Shown: positions 35,518 through 45,913 of the stretch, piece by piece
How the letters are laid out: each line of letters starts with the position of its first letter
How positions within the stretch are numbered: the stretch's first letter is position 1
Assembly (NCBI GenBank): GCA_025769875.1
Contig: JAGFNK010000176.1
Span: 32,097 to 96,096 of the forward strand
Reading direction: 5' to 3'
DNA length: 64,000 nucleotides
Source: Russula earlei
Lineage: Eukaryota; Basidiomycota; Agaricomycetes; Russulales; Russulaceae
Notes under the pieces: model-generated
The model's database searches: none
What the model saw: the letters and a program-made list of their open reading frames with translations, nothing else
Told to the model about the DNA's origin: nothing
Position numbers and translations under genes: made by a program

Positions 35518-37147
35518 ATGGGCTCGAAGCAACATGCTTCAAAACGCCAGCCTGCACCGACACGTACTACTGGCCAAAGGAAGGCTGCCCAAAAAAAAAC
35601 TGGTGGAAATGAAAGTGACAGCTCAGGCACTCCCACTCGACTGAAGCGATCACAACCACGAGCTCAGGCTTCCAAGACATCCCTTCCTGCTATTGATGAG
35701 GATGAGGAGGAAGAGTCCTATGCCTATGTAAATGCAGAAGCCAGGGAATTCAGTCCACTGGACCTATATACTCTTGCAGATGACGGTAAACGCGCCTCAC
35801 CCATTGGACCCATAGAAGGGAGCGATGCTTCAATTGAAGAGGAAGGTGTGCAAATAATGATGAATTGACCCCTTTTGCCAGTGACTAGTGACCCCAGGCC
35901 GTCCAACAATCAACCTCACCTTTGATGTCCCATACAAAAATGCGTCTCAGGAACTTGCTGTCAAATCTGACATCTCATTTTCAGATCTTCTTGTCCAAAT
36001 TGCGGCCAAAATGGAAACAAGCATTGTCTGTCTATCGCACATCGGATACATCCTTCCCTGGATGGTGCTCAAGATGGGCAAGCCTGTTGCAAAGTTGCTT
36101 CAAGATGGAGCTTCCTTTCAAAAGCTAATCGAGCATGTGTGGAACCATATCGATGAACAGAAGGCAAAAAACCATAGAAAGGGCAAAGTCAAGCCTTTCA
36201 GCATCCAGATTGTCGATACCTCTGAACCAGGCACAGAAAAGGTGCGCCTAAATGCTACTCCGCATAATTTCATCTGACGATTTCTCGACAGAAGGGTCCA
36301 GGGAAAAGAAAGACCCAGGTACAGTCAGCACCCTCAAATGCGCTTTCAGATCTCCCTGGCCAAGAACAACATGAACTTTTAAAGCTCTTGACTGATAAAC
36401 ACCAGTGCGAAAAGCACAATACGCCATGCTATGTGCAAATGAATGGCGTACACTACCAGTACACGATGGAGGATCTGAGCATTGGGCCTCCTTGTTGGTA
36501 CGCACCATTGTTTTCTTTTGGATCTTCATAGCTTAAAACCACCTTTGCAGGCATGTCGCCTCGCAACAGTTGATACTCCCCCAGACAAACTGAATCTCAC
36601 GGACAAATGCTTTCGACAGGTGAAAGTCAGGAACTGGGAAACATCACAACCACCCCCTTCCGATACGTTGGGCTCCATGCCAAACCCTAGCCACATGGTG
36701 GCTGGATTGTCCTCTGATCCACCCCAATGGGTGCAAATGATGATGATGATGCTGGGTGGCGCCTTTGCCAACAATGTTAATGGTTCGAACTCCCATCGCT
36801 TACCTCACTCTGAAAACATCGTTCCCTTTACTCCGAACCCTGGGTCTTCACCGCCCCAGTCAAAGTGCACCGCATCCGATAGGAACATCACCTACCCTGA
36901 CCTGAGGGAGTGGCTCCGTTCTATTGAAGAGCACCCTGTCCGAAACAAATATGGTGAAGATCTCTCACAGTACGCTGACATCCTTGTAGAAACCCACAAA
37001 CTTTATACGATTGAAGACATCGTACCACTCACTTGCAGTGAGCTGGCAGATGTTGGTGGCATGGAATTCGGGACAGCCTCACGGATTTTGTGCTTTGCAG
37101 TGGAGGATGCATCAGCTATGGAGAAAAATAAGAAGGCTCGATTTTAA
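35518..37147 (+). CDS. Element cargo gene: basic N-terminus, PB1/ubiquitin-like and SAM-like regions
   Basis: Multi-exon gene inside the transposon arm. Exon 1 (35518-35845) encodes a Lys/Arg/Thr-rich start (MGSKQHASKRQPAPTRTTG) then acidic DEDEEEESYAYVNAEA. Exon 2 (35889-36241) encodes INLTFDVPYKN...DISFSDLLVQIAAKMET, a ubiquitin-like or PB1-like fold by pattern. Exon 3 (36292-36497) includes CEKHNTPCYVQMNGVHYQYT. Exon 4 (36551-37147) has a Pro-rich linker then YPDLREWLRSIEEHPVRN...LADVGGMEFGTASRILCF, resembling a SAM domain. Introns are 43, 50 and about 53 nt. Near 36482 the frame fits only if one T was lost (SIW expected, SIG seen) or a 34 nt intron is used, so this copy may be slightly damaged. 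I do not know its function; a DNA- or protein-binding accessory of the element is an inference. Confidence 0.55.
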
Positions 37148-38332
37148 GAATATACTAACACTTTTCTATACTAGACTTGGATATATGGACACTATTGTCA
37201 AGGCAGTTGACTCTTTCACCATCTCCCCTTTCAAGAGCAGGCAGATCCCTAGTGAATACCTCTGTGAGCAGTCATGATTATGAAGGTACCGGGTCCTATC
37301 TGGAAGCCTCTCCATGCTGAAAGCAAGGCCACTCTTTCCCCATCCTCCCCTTTAAGAGTAAGCGGATCTCTTCCTTTCCTCCCTCTCCTCGCTGCCAGCC
37401 ATCCCTGTTGTACGTGTGCCTGGGATGTAGCTGATGTATTGCCCTCAACATCCCTGTAGCCTGCGACGGAAGTCTTTAGCACGTCACAGGGCAGCTGGTA
37501 CCATCAGTTCGTGCCCTGTGCATCTCGCTCTTTTCTTTTTTTCTGCATCTTCGCCCCATGCCAAGTGGTGCAATTGCATGAGGCTGTCGGGGTGGCCCTA
37601 GGTCCTGTGGCCTCATTGCACCCGTGCGCACGGACACCCGAGCGTGCCCCTTCGCCGTCAAATGCCCTTTTTTGTTGTCAGATGGGACATTCCCCTCATT
37701 CGTGTGCTGGTAGGAATAAGCCAGCTGAACCACGAACGCCATTGTTCAGTCGTCGTGTGCCCTCCAACAGACCAACAGAGAGCCTGAGGCGCAGTCTTTT
37801 GACAGGGTAATATATCACACAAGGGAAGCATTTTTCTAGCAATGACCTAACTCTTTTTTATTTGACTGGTTATACGCGTGGTGTCAGTTCGCGTTCTCCC
37901 CAGATTCCTCAGAAAGACCGCCTTGCGGTCGACGACCCTCATCCACCTTCCCACCCGAATGGTCGGCATGCCACCCAAACAAAAGCTTGAACTTGAGGTA
38001 TCGAGCTCGCTCGGTTGCAATGTCATGGTGCTCATCCTGCACCGAGATTGTGCCGCGGAACCACTGGTAAGTGAATCAGTCTTGAATTGCGACTGAAAGA
38101 CAGAAAACTCACCCATAAAGTGACCGCAAGTGGAGCGCGCTGGACGACGGACTTGAAGATGTTGGCATATGGCATGTTCAACCTCAAGAGCAAGAGAATG
38201 GGCTAGGTGAAGGTGAGGTGGGTGTGAGAAGCAACGTACAGTGTCCAAGTGATGTGTGGCAGCAAGGAAGCAACTCAAAAAAAACAAGTATATGCGTATG
38301 TGCCACCGACTCACTTAGCGTTCGCATTCGCA
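37148..38332. other. Long-arm-specific sequence without recognised gene
   Basis: About 1.2 kb following the cargo gene, unique to the outer right arm. ORFs at 37476-37742 (minus) and 37847-38314 (minus) are unrecognised. It is pyrimidine-rich on plus near 37320-37400. Confidence 0.4.
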
Positions 38333-39693
38333 AAGGCGCACAGCCTCAATGTCGACTCACCCACACAGCTATATGGCTGGCCGCGAATCGCTTACAAGAG
38401 TACATATGTGCGTATTCCTTTCGTGCCATCTCCTCTTCGTCCTCACATCATCATCATCGTCGCCACCAGCACGCCTCCCTTGCCCCCATCAACCACCGCA
38501 CGCCCTCGCCCTCAATGCCCCCGCCTTCACCATGCACCGACGAGTCCCAACGCACAGCCGAAGAGCCCTGTACCACGCCGCCATCTTCGTTGCCATCGGA
38601 CGGTGTTGCTACTGTACATTTCGGTATGCTTTTCTCCCCTTTTTTACTAGACTCTCACTTTGTTAGTCAGAGATCTGCATGCCGCCTATGCGTCCATTTC
38701 TCAGCCTGCCGCTGTCTTCCCTCTCCCTTTCTACTCCCACACCCCCTCGCTCCTCTACCTCGCATCTGCCATCCAAGTTCTCCAATCGTCCCACCCGCAA
38801 TCGCGTTTGGCAGCGCCATCAGCGCCCAAGCGACCACCCACCAGCACTCTCCCTATCCCCCCTCCAGCCTCTCCTTTGCATCGTCTCCCCCTCCTCGCGT
38901 CGCGACTCAACCACACCCCTTGTCACCACACCTGGCCTCAGCCATCATTCACAAATCGCCACACGCCACTACCACAGCCACTGGAGACCATGACTCGATA
39001 CCTCACGTTGTCCAGCTTCGGTCCCCTTCTCACGTCTAGATTTCCTTTCATATGCCTGTCTTTTGTGCTTTTCCTGTCCCTTAGCCTTAGTTCCCACCTG
39101 TATCTGCTACCATCTTGAATAAAGTTGCCCTGTTTTTCCCTTATCATCTGTGTGAACCTGAGTGCAGTCAAATGAACAAACGCGTTCTCACGTTCCCGCT
39201 AGGTGCTCCTCCTCTTTGGAGCTTCAGTCTTATGAAGTCATTCTGCATTCTTGGACACACTTCACCGCCCCATGGGCTCAGGTGTGCACTTCCTGGGGGG
39301 GCTCCTTCCCAGCACACGACCGTGCTACTGTCACATGATATGAGGGAAACAACGTTGCACACCACAACGCTTGAGTCAAAAACACTATGGGGCTGCCTCA
39401 AGACAGCCCATGGGTACAACATGAGGGAAAAATAATAGATATAGACTGTGATTTTGAGTTGTAATTCATCTAATACACATGTGGAGGTGGCTTGAGTCCA
39501 GCTCCATCAATTCTCACTCAAATCTCATGAAAACAATGGGGCTGCCTAGCCCTCATTCAGGCGATTCAGGGACAATAAGTTTCATGTGAATTGAAGCTGT
39601 TTTGAGAGAGATATTCGCCCCGCACATTTGAGAGGGTTTTCTGCACCAATTTGGGTGGAATTCAAACTCCACCAAGTGCGCTGAAAACAGCAA

Positions 39694-40476
39694 TAATTGA
39701 TCCCTGTCCCTGTGACTATGCTGCCCACGCTAGCTTCCATGGTGAATAAAGGACAAGCGACGGTGAGTTCATCTCATGTGGATCAATAGTGCATCAATAT
39801 ATGGCTTCTTCAGCAGGCGACTCGAGCCACCCACATCGATGCCACGCTTGACACATAACTCCTGTAGTACAGGAATACTGTATCGTTTGAGGGTCTTCTT
39901 GGTCAGATTGTGTTGCCAAACAGCATGCTCGGTGTGGTCAATCGTATACATTGATAAAACCTCATGGTAAGTATGGACCTTTTATTATGCAGTCTGACAC
40001 TCAGACCCACTAATGATCTCACCTCTAAGCGTAAGGGACTGCCCTATAGGCGCCCACGGCGAGAACAATTATCCCCAAAGTTAGTGCCGCTCTCATGAAC
40101 ATGCATGCTGGGTGATACCCTTCTCTCCTCAACAGTGCTGCAAAAGGGCACTGTGTTCTATGCTTTTGAGAAGTACACATAAGAATGTCTTCTATCTCTT
40201 CCCAAATGCGCTAACTGTTGGTCACTCATCATCGTGCTTGTTGGCAATAACAATTATCCTCATTGTGTGATAATGACTTGTTTCTCCCTAACCAATTATG
40301 ACGAGCTGCCAATGTATATGCATATGCGTCTCAATCTCCTGAATATACAGTTTGAGCCCACAATAGTACCTGCACCTTCTCAAGGTATTTAAATCCATGG
40401 AGACCATGACGGTGACAATCGCCTCTGTATCACAACAACCCGATCACAAGCATGGTATTGAACCCTTCATTGCTTA
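39694..40476. other. Host sequence between two TIR elements
   Basis: Flanking DNA left and right bounded by transposon ends. It holds one SAP-like ORF (39769-39951, minus) and otherwise nothing recognised. Confidence 0.4.
39769..39951 (-). CDS. SAP-motif-like exon or fragment
   Basis: A 60-codon minus-strand ORF from ATG 39951 reads TKKTLKRYSIPVLQELCVKR then GIDVGGSSRLLKKPYIDALL. The pattern (Leu-x-x-Leu-Cys...Arg-Gly-ile..Gly.......Lys..yI-ala-Leu) resembles a SAP DNA-binding motif. It sits about 75 bp outside the right end of the outer element and on the same strand as the fragment at 26526-27052, so both may be exons of one gene split by the insertion. No good donor was found at its 3' end. 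Confidence 0.35.
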   Translation of the reverse strand: MYTIDHTEHAVWQHNLTKKTLKRYSIPVLQELCVKRGIDVGGSSRLLKKPYIDALLIHMR

Positions 40477-40960
40477 TTGCCGTTTTCAGCGCACTTGGCG
40501 CACCTTGAATTCCACCCAAATCGGTGCAGAAACCCCCTCAAACATGCAGGATGAATATCTCCCTCAAAACAGCTTCAATTCATATAAAATTTATTGTCCC
40601 TGAATCGCCTGAATGAGGGCTAGGCAGCCCCATTGTTTTCATGAGATTATTTTTCCCTCATGTTGTACCCATGGGCTGTCTTGAGGCAACCCCATAGTGT
40701 TTTTGACTCAAGTGTTGTGGTGTGCAACATTGTTCTCAGTGTGATCAGAGTGACGGCCAGCCACTCATTGCCCCTCTCACCTCTCCATTCTGACCATCCT
40801 TTGCCCTCATTCCCACCACACCCGCTGTCTCAGCTGCATCAGTCACACTGCTCCCTTCCAACTCGCATTTGGCCCACCACACCCACAGTCGCAGCCATGC
40901 CAGTCACACTGCCTGTGTCGACCTGCCATCTGTCTTCACCACGTGCCGCACTCCTTCAGC

Positions 40961-42763
40961 ATGCCAACTCAGTTAGAATACCTCAAGCTCAAGTGGGATC
41001 TGGAGGACCTTATTGCCTCCTCGTCAAGACTCCACATGTGTGACCAGGAAGATGTAGACAAATACTACCAGAGTTTCAGGGCAATCTGCAGTCCCCTCAT
41101 CCATGCGTGCCGCCTGTGCCACGAAAATTGCGATGAGTCATTCTGGCTCGGACTCCACCCGGATGACTGCCGGATGGTCTCCCAACGTCTCGGCCCCTGG
41201 TGCCCGAACGAACAGCAGAGGCACTTTGTCGATTTCCAAGAAGTATTCGACACACTAGTCAAGATATTCTCTCAGCATCCCTGTGACATTCAGTGGGAAT
41301 GCCAACTCTGCTCTGCAGACAAAGACAGAGACAACTACACATACCCTGCGCCCATGCCCGCTCCAGCCTCCGTCCCTACATTGTGCACCATCACTTCCAC
41401 CTCACCTGCCTTGCCCATCGTCCCTGCGGTTCCCACCTCATCCACCATTCCTGTCACCTTGTTCACCGCCGCCATCCTTGACTTGCCAGCCATCATTGCC
41501 TCAGCTCCACCTGCCCTCGCCGTCCCAGCATCACCCGCATTTGCCATCGTCACCACCTCGTCTGTCCCCACCGCCGTGGCCTCAGCCGTGACATCGCCTA
41601 TCGCCACTGTCCCCGTCTTTGCCCAACCAGCTCCCATGCCCTCAGTGTCGCCTGCTATGGCCACTGTCTCAGCTCCATGCACAACCACCATCTCAACCTC
41701 ACCCACCGATGTTTTAGCGCCACCCACCACTTCAGCCCTTGCAGCCTCATCTGCCACCCCCACCTTTGTCTCATCCGCTCCCACGTGCTCAGTCGTCTTG
41801 TCACCCTCAGTCTTATCCGTTGCCTCATCCGTTGCCACAGTAGCCTCAGTCATGCCAGCTGCCGACTTTGCATCAGTCTCCGTCTTAGCCTCGCCCGTAC
41901 TCGTCAGTTCAGCCCAGTCTGTCATAGCACCAGCATCACCAGCCGCCGCCGTCTCCACCCTGCCCTCAGCCTCAGCCTTCTCAGTCTCAGCAGCCGCCAC
42001 CGTGCCCCTAGTTTTGCCAGCCATCTCCGTCGCCCCAGCTTCAGATCAGTCAACTGCCACCACCACGCTCTTAGCCTTGCCAGCCGCCTTAGTCTTGTCA
42101 GCCACCGCCATAGCCTCAGCCTCAGCCACTGACGTCTTAGCGCCACACGCCGCCACCTCCACCACCGTCTCACAAGCCACCGCCACCATGCCCTTGTCAG
42201 CCACAGCCGCCATCGCCCCTGCATCACCCTCAGTCATCACCTCCACCCCATCCACCTCCACTGTCGCACCAGCTCAGTCTGCCGCCACCTTCTCAGTCTC
42301 AGCCTCAGTCTTCTCAGTCTCAGCCGCCACTTTAGTAGTTTTGCGCGACACCAGCACCACCGCACCATCGCAACCCCTCACCACCAGCACCACCACAGAA
42401 GACCAAGAAGGCCTCGGCCACAAACTTAGCCATGACACGCCACAACAGGAGCAGAAGCCGCCACCATGCCGCTGCCGCCACAGGAGAAGCAGTCGCCAAC
42501 ACCAACAGCACACCACATGCCGCCTCCCACATCGCCTCCCCATCCATGCGCGCGCTCTCGCCCACGTCTGCTGCCGACACCTGCAGTGGAGACGACCCCA
42601 CCACCACTGCCGCAAGACAACAGATCCCACCCCCGCGCAAGCCACCCCACGCATCCTCTTTCTCAAGTCCTTGCCACCTACGTCTCTATCTACGAACTCA
42701 CGCTCACCGCCTACGCCTTCGCTCCTCGTCCACGCCTGCTGCCACCACCTGCAATGGAGATGA
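40961..42763 (+). CDS. Gag-like protein with long Ala/Ser/Pro/Thr-rich tail
   Basis: 600 aa from ATG 40961. The first ~110 residues resemble the capsid-type segment of agaricomycete retroelement Gag proteins: DVDKYYQSFRAICSPLIHAC, ESFWLGLHPDDC, then FQEVFDTLVKIFSQHP. After that comes a ~350-residue low-complexity region of Ala, Ser, Pro, Thr and Val, then a His/Arg/Pro-rich end. No protease, reverse transcriptase, integrase or zinc knuckle is visible, and no LTR pair surrounds it. Near the 3' end two imperfect copies of a CTGCTGCC...CCTGCA..GGAGA unit occur (about 42570 and 42740). Gag relationship is by pattern; a lineage-specific unknown protein is the alternative. Confidence 0.5.
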   Translation: MPTQLEYLKLKWDLEDLIASSSRLHMCDQEDVDKYYQSFRAICSPLIHACRLCHENCDESFWLGLHPDDCRMVSQRLGPWCPNEQQRHFVDFQEVFDTLVKIFSQHPCDIQWECQLCSADKDRDNYTYPAPMPAPASVPTLCTITSTSPALPIVPAVPTSSTIPVTLFTAAILDLPAIIASAPPALAVPASPAFAIVTTSSVPTAVASAVTSPIATVPVFAQPAPMPSVSPAMATVSAPCTTTISTSPTDVLAPPTTSALAASSATPTFVSSAPTCSVVLSPSVLSVASSVATVASVMPAADFASVSVLASPVLVSSAQSVIAPASPAAAVSTLPSASAFSVSAAATVPLVLPAISVAPASDQSTATTTLLALPAALVLSATAIASASATDVLAPHAATSTTVSQATATMPLSATAAIAPASPSVITSTPSTSTVAPAQSAATFSVSASVFSVSAATLVVLRDTSTTAPSQPLTTSTTTEDQEGLGHKLSHDTPQQEQKPPPCRCRHRRSSRQHQQHTTCRLPHRLPIHARALAHVCCRHLQWRRPHHHCRKTTDPTPAQATPRILFLKSLPPTSLSTNSRSPPTPSLLVHACCHHLQWR

Positions 42764-42771
42764 CTCCTGTA

Positions 42772-42812
42772 TATAAAACACCCTAGCTACTCTGTAGTAG
42801 AAAGAGTTCAGA
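42772..42812 (+). promoter_or_regulatory. LTR-like TATA segment
   Basis: CTGTATATAAAACACC followed by TAGCTACTCTGTAGTA. The same ~38 bp with one base missing occurs on the minus strand at about 44392-44430, inside a probable solo LTR. It looks like a retroelement promoter core left inside the TIR element. Confidence 0.45.
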
Positions 42813-43272
42813 ATAGGACCCCTCTTTGCAACCCACTCCTCTCTGTCTGTGAAAAACAAGAAGGATGGTCAGAATCGAGAGGTGAGAGGGGTGATGAGTG
42901 GCTGGCCATGACTCCAATCACACTGGAAACAACATTGCACACCACAACACTTGAGTCAAAAACACTATGGGGCTGCCTCAAGACAGCCCATGGGTACAAC
43001 ATGAGGGAAAAATAATAGATATAGACCATGATTTTGAGTTGTAATTCATCTAATACACATGTGGAGGTGGCTTGAGTCCAGCTCCACCAATTCTCACTCA
43101 AATCTCATGAAAACAATGGGGCTGCCTAGCCCTCATTCAGGCAATTCAGGGAAAATAAATTTTATATGAATTGAAGCTGTTTTGAGGGAGATATTTATCC
43201 TGCATGTTTGAGGGGGTTTCTGCACCGATTTGGGTGGAATTCAAGCTCTGCCAAGTGCGCTGAAAACGGCAA

Positions 43273-43596
43273 TAATCCCCTTCACCATTCAACTGCAGTC
43301 AAACAACAAGGGAATACTGTGTCACCACCATCACCACCATGCAATTGCAAACGTCACCAGGTGAGCCTCTGTGCCAATGCGTATGTCTGACTGTCCTCCG
43401 CTCATAAACCCAACAGTTGGAGCGCCCACCAGACGGAAATGAGTGGAAACAGCACTTTTGCTCATCAACTGATTGTAATCGTTGGAAGGCAGTTAAGAGA
43501 TGCCGAGTACAGCAGCATCAAACACACCTTGTACACTGACCATTCATGCAAATTTCCATTCTGTAACAACTTTTGTAGTGCACAGGGATCCAGGAC
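43273..43596. other. Short gap between Gag-element and F-box-like gene
   Basis: Nothing recognised. It may contain the promoter or an upstream exon of the following gene (a GTGAGC donor-like site near 43360). Confidence 0.3.
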
Positions 43597-45458
43597 ATGC
43601 CTGTCAAACTACTTCTTATGATTTCCACCCATCTGGACAATGACAATCTTCGAACATTGGTACTTGCTTCACAATCCATAGGTCAATCACTCTTACCAGA
43701 GTACTTGCACCGTTGTGGGCTTGAGGTGAACGACACAAGTGAAGGGGGCTCAGAAGTGACACTACATGAACCGAGCAGATATGCATCTCTTGGACTGTGG
43801 TCTGCTATTCACACCTTCAAACCCCCCAAAAAGATGTTTTGTTCCATCCCTTGCTCCCCACTGGAGGCCCAAACTGTGATGAGATTCCTTACCCGTTTCC
43901 TTATCAAGCCTTCAAATATGTGCAATCTTTGGAATTTCCACCTTCTTCTCCATGGGTCTGATCCGCTTCTGCTGGCCTCTGGGTTCATCAAAATGCACCA
44001 ATTGTTTAACACCCTACCACTCACATGACTGCACTTTGCAGGATTTGGTTCTGTGGATTGTCTTCCTTCCTCCATCGCCTTATGAAGTGGAGCATGCAGC
44101 TCTCACAAAATTAATTTACTTGATATTTCATCTGATTATGCCTTCGCTCCCAGAATCGTGGAAACCACAATGGGGATTCTCAAGCACTCACCTATTGAAG
44201 CGAGCCAAACCAGGGCGCGCAGAGTTCGTGGGGCTGGACGGCGATCCAAGACGGTTGTCTTGACCCAAGAGCAAGAGGAATGTAAGGAGGAGGAAGGGAG
44301 AAGAGAAGGAGAGGAGAGGAGAGTAAGATCACTCGCGCGCAGTTGTTTCTGACTGAAGGTAAGGGGAACTCAAGAAGACTGTATTCTTCCTCTTTTTTTT
44401 ACTACAGAGTAGCTAGGTGTTTTATATACAGGAGAGAAGTACTAAGGATGAAAGGCATGAAAGGGAGATAGGCATGAAAGAGAATCGAGACTGGTCGAGA
44501 CGGTCGAGGCCATGGTGAAAGGCCTGAGATGCGAACGTGTCGCGTGTGCCGAGGCGTGGTGTGTGCACGTGGTCGGTGGCGAGGACTGGGCGATGCGATG
44601 CGAGGAAGGAGGCAAGGTGTGGGAGGAGGCCGAGTGTCACGCATCGCGCGCGGTCCGCATGTGGTTCCGAGGCCAGCGATATGGCTCACCTTACACTATC
44701 AAGTCCCTGTTCCTTTGCATAGTATCTTCGAAACCCTCCCTCTGCTCTGGACCACTTTACTTGGCAAGCTCAACATGACATCTCTCGAGAAACTCGTTCT
44801 CGAAGGGGATATCCCAGGGCCAGCGCTCATTCGTTTTCTAACCAAGCACAAGGGCCTTAAGAGCATCCGTATCCAATGCAACATGCCATTGGACCGCATT
44901 TGACCTACCCATCAGCCTTTCCTACCCAGTCTTCTGACCCTTTGTGCTCCATTGGGGATTTGCTGTGACATTGGAGAGCAACTGGGTAACTCAACAAGCC
45001 TTTACAACCTAGAAGTGGAAATGAGCCAATTCCAACCACATGATCCTACCTTTCTTCGTCTCTTGCAAATCGTGAGCCATTTTCAGAACCTCAACCATCT
45101 TGGGCTTCGAATTTTGCCGACTTTGCCATCTGCCTCACCGCATACAAACCTGAGCCACTATGATAGTGATGGTTACCCAACTCGTGAGCTAAGACAGATC
45201 CGCACTCTGAGTTGGTTCCTGAACCAGGCTTGCTTATCACATAGAGATATGGTATGACCTTACCACATTTTCATCTTCCATGTCTTACCCATATAACAGG
45301 ACATCATGTGTGCCTATGTACGATCCTTTCCAATGGTAGAAAGGGTTTATTGGGAAGATGCGGGTGGTAAGTTGGGGACGGATGTCCTTGATGCACTACA
45401 TAGGGCAGCAAAGCCCACGCTTCATACTGTCATTACCAAATCATGTGGTCTCTCTTAG
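43597..45458 (+). pseudogene. F-box/LRR-like gene split by an insertion
   Basis: Starts at ATG 43597 with an F-box-like helix pattern (MPVKLLLMISTHLDNDNLRT, then LVLASQSIGQSLLPEYLH), and continues with leucine-rich segments: DISSDYAFAPRIVETTMGIL (about 44120-44180), LEKLVLEGDIPGPALIRFLT (about 44780), LYNLEVEMSQFQPHDPTFLR (about 45000), and an end AYVRSFPMVERVYWEDAGG closing at 45458. A 491 bp insertion (44194-44684) separates the second and third parts, and at least one frameshift lies near 44110. Unrelated in detail to the 7.6-13.4 kb F-box cluster. Confidence 0.5.
44194..44684 (-). mobile_element. Probable solo LTR in the F-box-like gene
   Basis: About 491 bp flanked by a direct CTCACCT (44187-44193 and 44685-44691), consistent with a 5-7 bp target duplication. 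Removing the insertion joins the codons for KHSP to a continuing open frame. On minus it contains TGTATATAAAACACC (TATA) and a downstream purine/pyrimidine-biased leader. Its ends are not a clean TG...CA pair, so other element types remain possible. Confidence 0.5.
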
Positions 45459-45913
45459 ATGAATGTGTGCACGCATATGTGATGACGACTTGGCAGGTCA
45501 TTCATGTCAATGTCAATACTTTCCTCAGTTTTATTCTGTGTGTGAGAATTTGCATGAAAGCGCATATGTGCGTATCTCCATCATCAGGGGAGATTGATCC
45601 CCATCGGCCAATTATTGCCAATATTATTGCTGATAAGGCACTTACGGCCCACGGTTCTCCAGGGTTTCACTGGCCATGGCCGTGTAGTAGGCAGATACTT
45701 AAGCGAGTGAGCTCACGCACCTGAACCACCTGGTTTTGCTCGAGTATGTACGTCATAGTGATCGTTCATATTGTACATGTAATTGCTGCTGCACACAACC
45801 TTTTTTATTAAATTGGAGTCAAGAGAGAATCATTGACTGCTGGACCACGTACTTATACTTATATAGCAGTAGGTGATTCTCACCTTTGACACAACTTCTT
45901 CCCATCTCACAAG
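45459..45913. other. AT-rich gap before FunK1 remnant
   Basis: No gene. Contains ATTGATCCCCATCGGCC near 45593, repeated near 48692. Confidence 0.4.

Larger units (their letters stand above)
27082..39693. mobile_element. Outer Tc1/mariner-type element with ~1.8 kb inverted arms
   Basis: Ends are TTGCCGTTTTCAGCGC at 27082 and its inverse (one mismatch) ending at 39693. Each is flanked by TA (27080-27081 and 39694-39695), the hallmark duplication of the IS630/Tc1/mariner superfamily. Layout: left arm 27082-28875; transposase gene on plus from 28910, split at 29902 by the inner element and resuming at 34939 to stop at 35116; spacer; then a right arm from about 35369 to 39693. The right arm is longer than the left because it holds about 2.6 kb (35743-38332) absent from the other arms, including most of a multi-exon gene. 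Without the nested copy the element would be about 7.6 kb. Arms of this length are far outside the usual size for the superfamily. Confidence 0.85.
35369..39693 (-). repeat. Outer element, right inverted arm (long form)
   Basis: The segments 35369-35742 and 38333-39693 match the other three arms. The 2.59 kb between them (35743-38332) is present only here; the other arms have about 60 bp instead. The long form carries the complete cargo gene. Confidence 0.8.
40477..43272. mobile_element. TIR element carrying a Gag-like gene
   Basis: 2796 bp with ends TTGCCGTTTTCAGCGC and inverse, flanked by TA at 40475-40476 and 43273-43274. The terminal arms (about 40477-40810 and 42858-43272) match the ends of the larger Tc1/mariner-type family here, with a roughly 85 bp deletion in the left arm. 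They then extend into a further ~80 bp inverted match of their own (around GGCCAGCCACTCAT and its inverse). No transposase is present; the interior is filled by one long ORF. It is presumably mobilised in trans by the DD34E transposase. Confidence 0.75.

Noticed and set aside
41335..42024. 229-codon minus-strand ORF opposite the Gag-like gene
   Set aside because: Antisense shadow of the Ala/Ser/Thr-rich coding strand; composition mirrors it exactly.
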